This document shows positions 52,097 through 59,564 of a stretch of 64,000 nucleotides of DNA, piece after piece. The notes beneath the pieces are model-generated. The model saw nothing but the letters and a program-made list of their open reading frames with translations, was not told where the DNA came from and searched no databases. The stretch's first letter is position 1. Each line of letters opens with the position of its first letter. The position numbers and the translations under genes were made by a program. This stretch comes from Flavobacteriaceae bacterium. Lineage in GTDB: Bacteria; Bacteroidota; Bacteroidia; Flavobacteriales; Flavobacteriaceae. The DNA is taken from the NCBI GenBank assembly GCA_024640565.1, contig JAHEET010000005.1:310001-374000 (forward strand). The letters are read 5' to 3'.

Positions 52097-53563
52097 CTAC
52101 TTCCTAACCAACCTTCTTATTTTTATACTAAAAGCAGCAAACAAAAGAGTGGTAATTGGACTCAAATAATTAAACATTGCATACACAAAATATTCTCCAA
52201 CACCAACTCCTAAAACTCCAGATTGATATGCTCCACAAGTATTCCAAGGAATTAAAACTGAGGTAACCGTTCCGGAATCTTCTAGGGTTCTACTTAAATT
52301 TTCTGGTGCCAATCCTTTGTCTTCATAAGCTTTCTTAAACATTTTACCAGGGATCACAATGGCTAAATATTGGTCGGATGCAATGGCGTTTAAACCAAAA
52401 CAACTTAGTACCGTACTTCCAAACAATCCAAGAACAGAGGTTGCTACTGAGAGTAGGCTTTTGGTAATTTTTGCCAAGGCACCTATGGCGTCCATAATCC
52501 CCCCAAAAACCATGGCACAGACAATTAATAAAATGGTCCACAGCATTCCTAAAATACCTCCAGCACTAAATAATTCAGTCAATTTCTCGTTATCCGTTTT
52601 AATTTCTACAGATGTCCAGAGTGCCGTTAGGATTGATTTAAATTTGGATCCTGACAAACTCTGAAGCACTTCCTCTTGAAAAATAAGGGCAAAAACAGCG
52701 GCTAAAACAACACCTGTTCCTAAAGCAATGAGGGGTTTGGTTTTCAATAATATCATTGCAATCACTGCAGCGGGTACTAAAAATAACCAAGGTGAAGTAT
52801 AAAATGTACTGTCTATGGTAGCTAACAAACTACTAATATCGGCACTCCCTGTGGTATCGATGGAAGTACTTAAAATTGAAAAAACAATAAGGGTTACGAT
52901 AATGGTTGGCACTGTGGTATAGGCCATGTATTTAATATGGGTGAACAAATCGGTCCCTGCCATAGCAGGTGCCAAATTGGTTGTATCTGACAATGGTGAC
53001 ATTTTATCCCCAAAATAAGCTCCTGAAATAACGGCACCTGCAATCATTCCTGTAGGAATTCCTAAAGCACTTCCAATACCTACCAAGGCAATACCCACAG
53101 TGGCTGAAGTTGTCCAAGAACTTCCCGTTGCAATGGATATAATTGCTGCAATAATCACAGAAGCAGGTAAAAATATTTCTGGACTTAACACTTGCAGTCC
53201 ATAATACACCATCGCGGGAATAATACCACTTACTAACCATGTACCCGCCAAAGCTCCTACTAAAAATAAAATCATTATTGGAACAAAAACACTTTTCCAA
53301 TTTCCCCAAACTTCAGCAACCATTGTTCTTAAAGAAACCTTATTTCTAAAACCTACCAATGATGACAAAATACCACCAATTAATAAGATGTATTGATTGG
53401 AATAACCGCCAAACCACTCGCCTTCCTCCATAAAAATATTGTAGGCCAACAAACACATTAGGATAATAACCGGCACTAAAGACTCTAAAAGACTTAATTC
53501 TTTGTTATTTGTGATTTTTGGATCTTCATTAAGGGTTTCTGACTGGTTTTTCTCCTTTTGCAT
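52097..53563 (-). CDS. nhaC: Na+/H+ antiporter NhaC family protein
   Basis: A 488-residue membrane antiporter with about 12 helices. NhaC/ArsB-fold markers are IIAAIISIATGSSWTTSATVGIALVGIGSALGIPTGMIAGAVISGAYFGDKMSPLSDTTNLAP near residues 140-205, where the conserved SPLSDTTNLA and GAYFGDKMSP lie, and a later GSTVLSCFGLNAIASDQYLAIV segment. It exports Na+ in exchange for protons; amino-acid exchange is known for close relatives, so the substrate is not certain. The start codons of this gene and the opposite membrane hydrolase are 80 bases apart. Confidence 0.92.
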   Translation of the reverse strand: MQKEKNQSETLNEDPKITNNKELSLLESLVPVIILMCLLAYNIFMEEGEWFGGYSNQYILLIGGILSSLVGFRNKVSLRTMVAEVWGNWKSVFVPIMILFLVGALAGTWLVSGIIPAMVYYGLQVLSPEIFLPASVIIAAIISIATGSSWTTSATVGIALVGIGSALGIPTGMIAGAVISGAYFGDKMSPLSDTTNLAPAMAGTDLFTHIKYMAYTTVPTIIVTLIVFSILSTSIDTTGSADISSLLATIDSTFYTSPWLFLVPAAVIAMILLKTKPLIALGTGVVLAAVFALIFQEEVLQSLSGSKFKSILTALWTSVEIKTDNEKLTELFSAGGILGMLWTILLIVCAMVFGGIMDAIGALAKITKSLLSVATSVLGLFGSTVLSCFGLNAIASDQYLAIVIPGKMFKKAYEDKGLAPENLSRTLEDSGTVTSVLIPWNTCGAYQSGVLGVGVGEYFVYAMFNYLSPITTLLFAAFSIKIRRLVRK

Positions 53564-53629
53564 GCTGAAAAATTTTTGTGCTGTAATGTTACGATTTTAC
53601 CCCCTCATATGCAAATGGAATTGGTTCCT

Positions 53630-53637
53630 TACATTTG
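53630..53637 (+). promoter_or_regulatory. Candidate -7 box for the membrane hydrolase
   Basis: TACATTTG matches TAnnTTTG only 5 bases before the ATG, so the transcript would have almost no leader if this is the promoter. Confidence 0.35.
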
Positions 53638-53642
53638 CAAAT

Positions 53643-54665
53643 ATGGATTCATTAACGCAAATAGTTTTAGGGGCCGCTTGTGGTCAGATGGTACTGGGCA
53701 AAAAAATTGGGAACAAAGCGTTCTTGTTTGGAGCAATTGGCGGTACAATCCCAGATGTAGATGTTATTATTGGACGTTTTTTATACAGTAATGAAATTCA
53801 AGCCATGGCTTTTCATCGCGGATTTATGCATTCGATTTTGTTTGCTGTGATAGGCGCTGTCTTTTTTGGTTGGATTACCTTCAAAGCTTACAATTCAGGG
53901 AAAAGAAAGGAAATGACTACCCAAAAAGATTGGATTCGACTTTTCTTTTGGTCAATTTTTACGCATCCAATTTTAGACTGCTTTACGCCTTATGGCACGC
54001 AATTGTTTGCCCCATTTTCTGATTATAGAGTCGCTTTTAACAACATCTCTGTAGCCGATCCTTTGTATACCCTCCCTTTCTTAATTTGTATCGTTGTTGC
54101 GTTGTGTTTTCAAAAACAGCATTCAAAAAAAATGAAATGGACAAAAGCTGGAATTTATATCAGTTCTTTGTACCTGTTTTTCACCCTTGGAAATAAAATT
54201 TACATGGATACTGTTTTTAAGAAATCTTTTGAAAAGGCAGGGATTTCAATGGATCGTTTTTCGGCACAACCCACAATTTTTAATACTATTCTCTGGTATG
54301 CAGTGGCAGAAACTGAGACTCAGTATCATGTAACTTTTTACGCTTTATTTGATGAAAAATCATACTCAGAAAAAATTATCAATATTGATAAAAACCATGC
54401 ATTGCTTGATATGAGTGATGAAAATTTACATACCTTAACTTGGTTTAGTAATGGGTATTTCAACCTTTCTAAAGGAGCAGAAACCGGTACTTATGAGTAT
54501 GTAGACTTGCGATACCCAATGTTAAACCCGAATGATGTGAATAGCTCGGTTTTTAATTTTACCATTTCCCAAAAAAATAACGAATGGGATATTTTACCTT
54601 TTCAAGGAAAAGCGCCAACTAAAAAGGATTTGACTGTTTTTATGGAACGAATTCGAGGAATCTAA
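53643..54665 (+). CDS. Metal-dependent hydrolase, YdjM/LexA-binding-type membrane protein
   Basis: A 340-residue protein of the YdjM/DUF457 group. The first 170 residues contain the membrane domain with metal ligands: MDSLTQIVLGAACGQMVLGKK, FLFGAIGGTIPDVDVII, and FHRGFMHSILF, then LFFWSIFTHPILDCFTPYGTQLFAPF. The histidines and acids in DVDV, HRGFMHS and THPILDCFTPYG are the likely metal site. Then follow two more helices and a soluble C-terminal domain. Activity has been proposed as phospholipase-like in some relatives, but function is not known. The start 53643 is preferred to 53502, which lies inside nhaC on the other strand. Confidence 0.88.
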   Translation: MDSLTQIVLGAACGQMVLGKKIGNKAFLFGAIGGTIPDVDVIIGRFLYSNEIQAMAFHRGFMHSILFAVIGAVFFGWITFKAYNSGKRKEMTTQKDWIRLFFWSIFTHPILDCFTPYGTQLFAPFSDYRVAFNNISVADPLYTLPFLICIVVALCFQKQHSKKMKWTKAGIYISSLYLFFTLGNKIYMDTVFKKSFEKAGISMDRFSAQPTIFNTILWYAVAETETQYHVTFYALFDEKSYSEKIINIDKNHALLDMSDENLHTLTWFSNGYFNLSKGAETGTYEYVDLRYPMLNPNDVNSSVFNFTISQKNNEWDILPFQGKAPTKKDLTVFMERIRGI

Positions 54666-54687
54666 GGGGCAATGGCTTGTGAAATGG

Positions 54688-54813
54688 CTTCGACAAGCTC
54701 AGCCTGACATTTGTTAGGCTCATCCATACATTCGACAAGCTCAGTAGGACATTCGAAAAGCTCAATAGGACATTCGACAAATCGGTGGGACATTTAACAA
54801 GCTCAGCCAGCCA
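54688..54813. repeat. Degenerate tandem repeat with TTCGACAAGCTCAG core
   Basis: Five copies of a 21-23 base unit: 54688-54710, 54730-54752, 54751-54773, 54772-54793 and 54791-54813. The core TTCGACAAGCTCAG and the end (A/G)GGACAT are best kept in the first three; copies 4 and 5 have diverged. Copies 2-5 run head to tail with a 21-base period. This core is widespread between genes in Flavobacteriaceae and looks like a repetitive extragenic element. It fills the spacer between two convergent genes. Confidence 0.75.
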
Positions 54814-54847
54814 TAAGTTACCTTTAACTTGATACTCGTTAATGCTT

Positions 54848-56059
54848 CTAATTTTGAAGCTGCAGGACTCCTACTTCCTCCATACAGATTTTCATCATGC
54901 GATACGTTCTTTCAATATCATTGTCCAAACCAATAGAGCATCGAATCAACCCCGCAGAAAGTCCCATTTCTTTTTGTTCGTTTTCTGGAATTTCTGAGGA
55001 TGTAGAAGTTCCGGATGCACTAAATAATGTTTTGTAAAAACCTAAACTTACCGCCAAATACCCGATATTTTTTGCTTGCATTAACTCCATTAATGCATTG
55101 GCTTTCTCCAGCGAACCAGCATCAATCGTTAGCATGCCACCAAATCCAAATTCTTGATTCATCATCGATTTGAAAACCGCATGTGAGGGATGCGACTCCA
55201 ACCCCGGATAAACTGTTTTTATGCCTAAATTTTCAAATTTTTTAGCGAGGTAAAACGCATTCTTACTGTGTTGTTTCATTCTAAGATGTAGGGTTCTCAT
55301 ATTTTTTAAAATAGCAGCAGCACGCAAGCTATCCATAGATGCGCCCAACAACATACTTGCCCCATCAATAAGACTTTTGAGAGAATTCACGAAGTCTGCT
55401 GTACCACAAACAACACCTCCCATAGTGTCTGACGTTCCATTAATAAATTTTGTCAAACTATGAATGACAACATCTGCGCCCATTTTTGCAGGAGAAATTG
55501 ATAATGGTGAAAAGGTATTGTCTACGACGAGTGTTAGTCGGTATTTTTTTGCCAAAACAGCCAATCCTTTAATATCTGCCACTTCCAATAATGGATTGCT
55601 CACAGATTCACAATACAAAACTTTGGTGTTTTTTGTAATTGCAGCTTCTACCAATGCTAAATTTGTAATGTCTACAAAGCTGGTTTGTATCTGCATTCTT
55701 GGTGTAAAATTTTTCAAAAAAGCATAGGTACCCCCATAAATAGTTCTACTTGAAACTATATGATCTCCAGCACCACATAATTGTAGTATTGTAGGCGTAA
55801 TGGCACCCATACCCGAGCCAGCAACATTTGCCGCTTCTGTGCCTTCCATGGCAGCCAAAGCTTCCCCTAAATAATTATTACTGGGCGTAGAATGCCTCGA
55901 ATACAAATAGCATCCGTTAGTATTTCCTTCAAAAGTATCCGCCATTGTTTTTGCCGTTAGGAAGGTATAGGTTGAAGAGTCTGAAATGGAAGGGTTGACC
56001 CCTCCACTTTCACCAAAATATTGTAAATCTTGAAGGGCGTCTGCTGGATTGAATTTCAT
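54848..56059 (-). CDS. PLP-dependent methionine gamma-lyase / cystathionine gamma-synthase family protein
   Basis: A 403-residue Cys/Met metabolism PLP enzyme. The PLP lysine is in IHSLTKFINGTSDTMGG (near residue 210), with SGMGAI near residue 81 and GNTNGCYLYSRHSTPSNNYLGEALAAMEG contacting cofactor phosphate. Length and the LVVDNTFSP segment fit this family. Whether it degrades methionine or makes cystathionine is not decided by sequence, but it stands divergent from an Lrp-type regulator, the usual neighbour of amino-acid-degrading lyases. Start 56059 is preferred to the TTG-like extension to 56083. Confidence 0.9.
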   Translation of the reverse strand: MKFNPADALQDLQYFGESGGVNPSISDSSTYTFLTAKTMADTFEGNTNGCYLYSRHSTPSNNYLGEALAAMEGTEAANVAGSGMGAITPTILQLCGAGDHIVSSRTIYGGTYAFLKNFTPRMQIQTSFVDITNLALVEAAITKNTKVLYCESVSNPLLEVADIKGLAVLAKKYRLTLVVDNTFSPLSISPAKMGADVVIHSLTKFINGTSDTMGGVVCGTADFVNSLKSLIDGASMLLGASMDSLRAAAILKNMRTLHLRMKQHSKNAFYLAKKFENLGIKTVYPGLESHPSHAVFKSMMNQEFGFGGMLTIDAGSLEKANALMELMQAKNIGYLAVSLGFYKTLFSASGTSTSSEIPENEQKEMGLSAGLIRCSIGLDNDIERTYRMMKICMEEVGVLQLQN

Positions 56060-56157
56060 AGTATTAGTTTTTTTACAATACAAAATGACAACTTTTTAGA
56101 AAATTAGTCAATACTTTTATTAAAATACAGATTAAATAACTACATTTAACAATATTA

Positions 56158-56174
56158 TCAGTTTAAAAAACTGA
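56158..56174. promoter_or_regulatory. Palindrome, candidate Lrp-family operator
   Basis: TCAGTTT-AAA-AAACTGA is a perfect 7+3+7 inverted repeat in the spacer between the gamma-lyase gene and the Lrp gene, 38 bases before the Lrp ATG. Such positions often bind the neighbouring regulator. Confidence 0.5.
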
Positions 56175-56211
56175 CAACATGCATTCATATTACTTATTTT
56201 AGAAAATACTT

Positions 56212-56667
56212 ATGCTAGATGCTATTGATAAAAAACTTTTAAATAGCTTACAAAACAATTGTAAACAGACCACCAAACAACTGTCTTTACAATTAAACCT
56301 ATCGATAACGGCTATCTATGAACGTATCAAAAAACTGGAGCACCAAAAAGTGATTCAGAAGTATGTTGCCATTGTAAATAATAATAAGATTGAAAAAGCC
56401 TTTTTGGTTTTTTGCCATGTAAAACTCGTGCAACATTCCAAAGAATTTGTCAGCACTTTTGAGCGTGAAATTCTTAAACTTGAGGAGGTTTCTGAGTGTT
56501 TTCATGTGAGTGGTGATTATGACTATATTCTTAAAATCTATGTAAAAGATATGGAAGCATACCGCGAATTCATGGTCACCAAACTAACCGCTATTAAGCA
56601 CATAGGGAGTACGCATAGTGCTTTTTCAATTGAACAGGTAAAAAACACAACAGCGATTCAATTGTAA
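56212..56667 (+). CDS. Lrp/AsnC family transcriptional regulator
   Basis: A 151-residue regulator. The N-terminal helix-turn-helix is in residues 1-55 (LDAIDKKLLNSLQNNCKQTTKQLSLQLNLSITAIYERIKKLE), and the C-terminal RAM domain that binds effector amino acids spans about 65-150 (VFCHVKL ... CFHVSGDYDYILKIYVKD). It probably controls the divergent gamma-lyase gene in response to a sulfur-containing or other amino acid; this is inferred from the divergent layout and the palindrome at 56158. Confidence 0.95.
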   Translation: MLDAIDKKLLNSLQNNCKQTTKQLSLQLNLSITAIYERIKKLEHQKVIQKYVAIVNNNKIEKAFLVFCHVKLVQHSKEFVSTFEREILKLEEVSECFHVSGDYDYILKIYVKDMEAYREFMVTKLTAIKHIGSTHSAFSIEQVKNTTAIQL

Positions 56668-56677
56668 AAATCAGGAT

Positions 56678-56930
56678 TTATTGCTTCACCAAGATCATTT
56701 TTTCCGACTGTTTTTTAACCAAATCTCCATAAAATAGTTTCAAAACCTGATAGTTTTTAGCACTTATGAGCGCTTGGTGAAACTGCAATATGGAACGGAC
56801 ATTAATTTTTAACCCTACTTGGTGTATTTGGTATTTAAAAACACCTAAATTATTTGGCAAACCAATTGCCATAGCTGCTGGTAATTAAGACACTTTATAT
56901 CCTTCAGGAATTTCAATGGACACCGAATAG
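56678..56930 (-). pseudogene. C-terminal remnant of the DUF3857 protein
   Basis: After an internal deletion, the minus strand continues with NYSVSIEIPEGYKVS, a stop codon, then LPAAMAIGLPNNLGVFKYQIHQ ... INVRSILQFHQALI ... LKLFYGDLVKKQSEKMILVKQ. These are the last 80 or so residues of the same protein family as the upstream gene (its DUF3858-like end). The join to the upstream frame is out of frame and a second stop lies inside, so this part is not translated as a unit. Confidence 0.75.
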
Positions 56931-57968
56931 TTAAGCCTTAGTATAATTTGTCAACCCTTTACAATCGCCATAACCTACATCATCTACAATGTTAGCAGCG
57001 ATTGGTTCCCAACCACCAATACCCACTTGAACACTTATATAACGTGTTCTATTTTGTACGAATTCATAGATGAGTTTGGCTTTCTCCATTGGATCTTCTA
57101 CCTCTTTTACGAGTTTTTTTATCTTTAGATGCGTAGATGCATCCAAAACATTCCTTCCGTCAAGTAACTTCTCATACATCCATTTTCCAAATTCACTCCA
57201 GTTCGTGAAAGAACCATGAACACCTTTCAGATTAAACGTATTTAATGTAGCCATGAGTATCGGTAATATTTTTCTGTAAGAAACTGAACTGTCTTCATAT
57301 TTTAAGGCTTTTTCATTCTGCAGGGTGTATTGGATTCCTGTGCCTAATTTTTCTTTTTCAATTGCAAAATTTTCGAAATTTATTTCTTTAGATCTCCAAG
57401 GAATTCTCTCTGGGTTTATCAATGAATACGATGCCTTTTCTACAGAAATATAATATCCATTTATAGGAAACCAAACTGGTATAAATCCTGTAGAAGAAGT
57501 CTTATATTCAGACTCAAATACCAAAGTGTAAGGATAGGAAACTGGGGTGTAATCTATATATTTCAATCTTGAATCGGAATACAGCGTCTCTCCATCGACC
57601 GCACTTTCATCTTCAAAATTTCGTGATTTGTACTTTTTAATTTGATTTCCCATGGCATCATAGATTTTAGCAGAAAGTTTAGTAATCTTTTTATAATCGT
57701 CATAGCTTTCACCAATAAATGCATCTATATTTCCTGATTTATTAAGCACCGTTACCACTTTCTTCTCGTAGACTAACATCTTATCAACTGCGATTATAGA
57801 TACTTCTTTTATATGATTTCTAACGACCGCATTGGCATCTCTCAACAATGCCTCTGGAATTAAAGTAACTGCATAATTATTTTCTTGAGATAGGCTAGAC
57901 ATTGAAAAGGCAAATATTAAAAAGGAGCCTATTTTGAAAAAGTAGTTCATTAAAATTGATGTTTTCAT
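56931..57968 (-). CDS. DUF3857 domain protein, truncated by internal deletion
   Basis: A 345-residue N-terminal fragment of a DUF3857/transglutaminase-like protein. Signal peptide (MNYFFKIGSFLIFAFSMSSLSQ), then the DUF3857 domain (about residues 55-220; VVTVLNKSGNIDAFI, YKSRNFEDESAVDGETLYSD, PVSYPYTLVFESEY), then the start of the transglutaminase-like domain with YEFVQNRTRYISVQVGIGGWEPIAANIVDDVGYGDCKGLTNYTKA. Directly after the cysteine-containing segment GDCKGLTNYTKA the frame stops; in intact relatives about 200 more residues separate this from the C-terminal end seen at 56678-56930. The missing part holds the catalytic histidine and aspartate, so the protein, if made, is inactive as a transglutaminase-type enzyme. 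Confidence 0.8.
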   Translation of the reverse strand: MKTSILMNYFFKIGSFLIFAFSMSSLSQENNYAVTLIPEALLRDANAVVRNHIKEVSIIAVDKMLVYEKKVVTVLNKSGNIDAFIGESYDDYKKITKLSAKIYDAMGNQIKKYKSRNFEDESAVDGETLYSDSRLKYIDYTPVSYPYTLVFESEYKTSSTGFIPVWFPINGYYISVEKASYSLINPERIPWRSKEINFENFAIEKEKLGTGIQYTLQNEKALKYEDSSVSYRKILPILMATLNTFNLKGVHGSFTNWSEFGKWMYEKLLDGRNVLDASTHLKIKKLVKEVEDPMEKAKLIYEFVQNRTRYISVQVGIGGWEPIAANIVDDVGYGDCKGLTNYTKA

Positions 57969-58034
57969 AGCTATCCAATATAGGAAAGATACTGTAAACC
58001 TATGATAATAAATGCTAAAAATAAAAGACGAATT

Positions 58035-58074
58035 AATAAGTGGGCATATAAGAGAATAAGTGGGCGAATAAGAG
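58035..58074. repeat. 20-base tandem direct repeat
   Basis: Two adjoining copies of AATAAGTGGGC(A/G)(T/A)ATAAGAG at 58035-58054 and 58055-58074, differing at two positions, in the spacer after the mini-CDGSH gene and before the DUF3857 gene. Confidence 0.6.
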
Positions 58075-58192
58075 GATGTGGGAAAAATGCCAATCCTAAA
58101 ACACCTATATTTCTATATAAAAGGGGAAAAACAATTGAATCGAAGGGGTAAAGAAAGGGAAAATGGCGAAAATTGATCAGGTGTAGTCAAAA

Positions 58193-58220
58193 AAAAACCA
58201 AAACTTTCGTTTTGGTTTTT
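58193..58220 (-). terminator. Intrinsic terminator after the YceI-CDGSH unit
   Basis: Minus-strand AAAACCAAAAC / GTTTTGGTTTT stem with a 4-base loop followed by a T-run. Confidence 0.85.
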
Positions 58221-58250
58221 TATAATCTTTAAGTTTCTAGTAATTCGAAA

Positions 58251-58343
58251 CTACTTTGTTGCGTGAGATCCGTCGCAATATCCGTTTGGATCGGATGTGT
58301 TTCCACAACCACAAGTAGGTCTGTCTGCTTTGTAAAAATTCAT
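58251..58343 (-). CDS. 30-residue CDGSH iron-sulfur protein
   Basis: A very short gene, ATG at 58343-58341 and TAG at 58253-58251, giving MNFYKADRPTCGCGNTSDPNGYCDGSHATK. The motif CxC at 11-13, then Y-C-D-G-S-H at 22-27, reproduces the CDGSH cluster-binding consensus CxCxxSxxPxCDGSH with C11, C13, C22 (or C23) and H27-region ligands, with a proline at 19. Normal CDGSH domains have at least 35-40 residues plus extra parts and dimerise; this one is only the core. It lies 22 bases after the YceI gene and before a good terminator, so the two form one transcript. It is too short for usual gene finders. Confidence 0.65.
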   Translation of the reverse strand: MNFYKADRPTCGCGNTSDPNGYCDGSHATK

Positions 58344-58365
58344 TTTTATATTTTTTTAAGGTGTG

Positions 58366-59004
58366 TTATGCTTTCGTAACTACACTAAAAGACATTTCCA
58401 TTAAGTCATTAATGAACTTGTCTTTCAAGGCTGCATCTAATTTTTTAGAAGCATATACAACACCAAAATCAGTTCTGTCAATGGTAAATGTTTCGCTTTT
58501 AAAAGTTGTAATCCCCTCAGCTGTTGCAATGGTTGCTGGAATTGTAATGCTTTTGGTTGTATTCTTAATTGTTAAATTTCCAGTAACTGCTAGTTTTCCG
58601 TCGGTATCAACTACAGAAGTAATCACAAATTTTGCTGTTGGATAGACCGCAACATCAAAGAAATCTGAGGCTTTTAAATGCCCTTCTAATTTAGCAGCGC
58701 CGTTGGAACCTGCCATATCTGTATTCGTAATACTGTTCATATCAACCACAAAAACTCCCTGTGTTAAGGTTCCAGCTTCTACTAACAAACCTCCACTTTT
58801 TAAGGCTACCGTTCCATTGTGAGCGCCTGTAGGCTTACTTCCCTCCCAATTTAAAACAGAGGCAGTAACATCTACATTGTTTAAATTTTCAGCATTTACA
58901 GTAACCTTTACCGCTTCTTTTATTGCTGTTTTTTCTTTTTTCTCTCCAATACATGAAGCAAATACAGTTGCTGTAATTACTACTAATAAAATTATTTTTT
59001 TCAT
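58366..59004 (-). CDS. YceI family lipoprotein
   Basis: A 212-residue protein with a lipoprotein signal peptide (MKKIILLVVITATVFASC, cysteine 18). The mature part is a YceI beta-barrel (lipocalin-like), the family that binds polyisoprenoid lipids such as ubiquinone-8 or octaprenyl compounds: DVTASVLNWEGSKPTGAHNGTVALKSGGL, GVFVVDMNSITNTD, GHLKASDFFDVAVYPTAKFVITS and KFINDLMEMSFSVV. The protein is anchored to a membrane facing the periplasm. It is followed by the mini-CDGSH gene. A 26-bp perfect palindrome stands over its promoter region. Confidence 0.93.
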   Translation of the reverse strand: MKKIILLVVITATVFASCIGEKKEKTAIKEAVKVTVNAENLNNVDVTASVLNWEGSKPTGAHNGTVALKSGGLLVEAGTLTQGVFVVDMNSITNTDMAGSNGAAKLEGHLKASDFFDVAVYPTAKFVITSVVDTDGKLAVTGNLTIKNTTKSITIPATIATAEGITTFKSETFTIDRTDFGVVYASKKLDAALKDKFINDLMEMSFSVVTKA

Positions 59005-59048
59005 CGTTATTTATTAAATTATTTAGTTAAAAAATGCTTTTAGCAAAG

Positions 59049-59056
59049 CAAACATA
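59049..59056 (-). promoter_or_regulatory. -7 promoter box for the YceI-CDGSH unit
   Basis: Minus-strand TATGTTTG fits TAnnTTTG, 44 bases before the YceI ATG. No TTG at the normal -33 site; that site is covered by the 26-bp palindrome. Confidence 0.5.
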
Positions 59057-59061
59057 CAATT

Positions 59062-59087
59062 AATTTATTTTCCATGGAAAATAAATT
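59062..59087. promoter_or_regulatory. Perfect 26-bp palindrome, candidate operator
   Basis: AATTTATTTTCCATGGAAAATAAATT is self-complementary over all 26 bases (centre 59074/59075). It covers the spacer and -33 region of the promoter at 59049-59056, so a dimeric regulator bound here could block or activate the YceI-CDGSH unit. The arms and size suit MarR/HxlR-type regulators, but none is encoded nearby in this window. Confidence 0.6.
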
Positions 59088-59107
59088 TTGTCATTTTTTT
59101 ATAAAAC

Positions 59108-59560
59108 CTATGATTTTTCTTTGGAGTCAAGAATAAGGGTTATGGGGCCATCGTTCAATAAAGACACTTTCATATCGGCTCCAAAAACACCGGTTTGTAC
59201 TTTTTTGCCCAAAACAGACGTTAATGTAGCTATAAAATTCTCGTATAAAGGAAGTGCCACTGCTGGTTTTGCTGCTTTGATATAACTAGGTCGGTTGCCT
59301 TTTTTGGTAGCGGCATGAAGTGTGAATTGACTAACTACTAGAGCAGCTCCTCCACAATCTACTAATGAGGTATTCATTATATTTTCTGCGTCATTAAAAA
59401 TACGAAGATTGCAAACTTTTCGAACCAACCAATCAATATCGTCCTGTGTATCTTCTGCAACAATGCCCAAGAACATCAGAAGACCACCTTTGATACTGGC
59501 TACCTCTTGATGGTTAATTGCTACGCTTGCTTTTGAAACTCTTTGAAGTACAACTTTCAT
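59108..59560 (-). CDS. dtd: D-aminoacyl-tRNA deacylase
   Basis: A 150-residue Dtd that removes D-amino acids (and glycine) wrongly attached to tRNA. Family marks are MKVVLQRVSKASVAIN at the start, FLGIVAEDTQDDIDWLVRKV, LRIFNDAENIMN, VVSQFTLHA near residue 78, where the usual SQFTL(Y/L)A motif lies, and KKGNRPSYIKAAKP with the GP-like cis pair region. Start 59560 is preferred to the in-frame start at 59623, which lies inside rsgA. The gene follows rsgA with 4 bases between them. Confidence 0.95.
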   Translation of the reverse strand: MKVVLQRVSKASVAINHQEVASIKGGLLMFLGIVAEDTQDDIDWLVRKVCNLRIFNDAENIMNTSLVDCGGAALVVSQFTLHAATKKGNRPSYIKAAKPAVALPLYENFIATLTSVLGKKVQTGVFGADMKVSLLNDGPITLILDSKEKS

Positions 59561-59564
59561 TGAT

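Noticed and set aside
54688..54813. CRISPR array
   Set aside because: The repeat units are contiguous or nearly so, without spacers of constant length, and are degenerate; no cas genes occur in the window.
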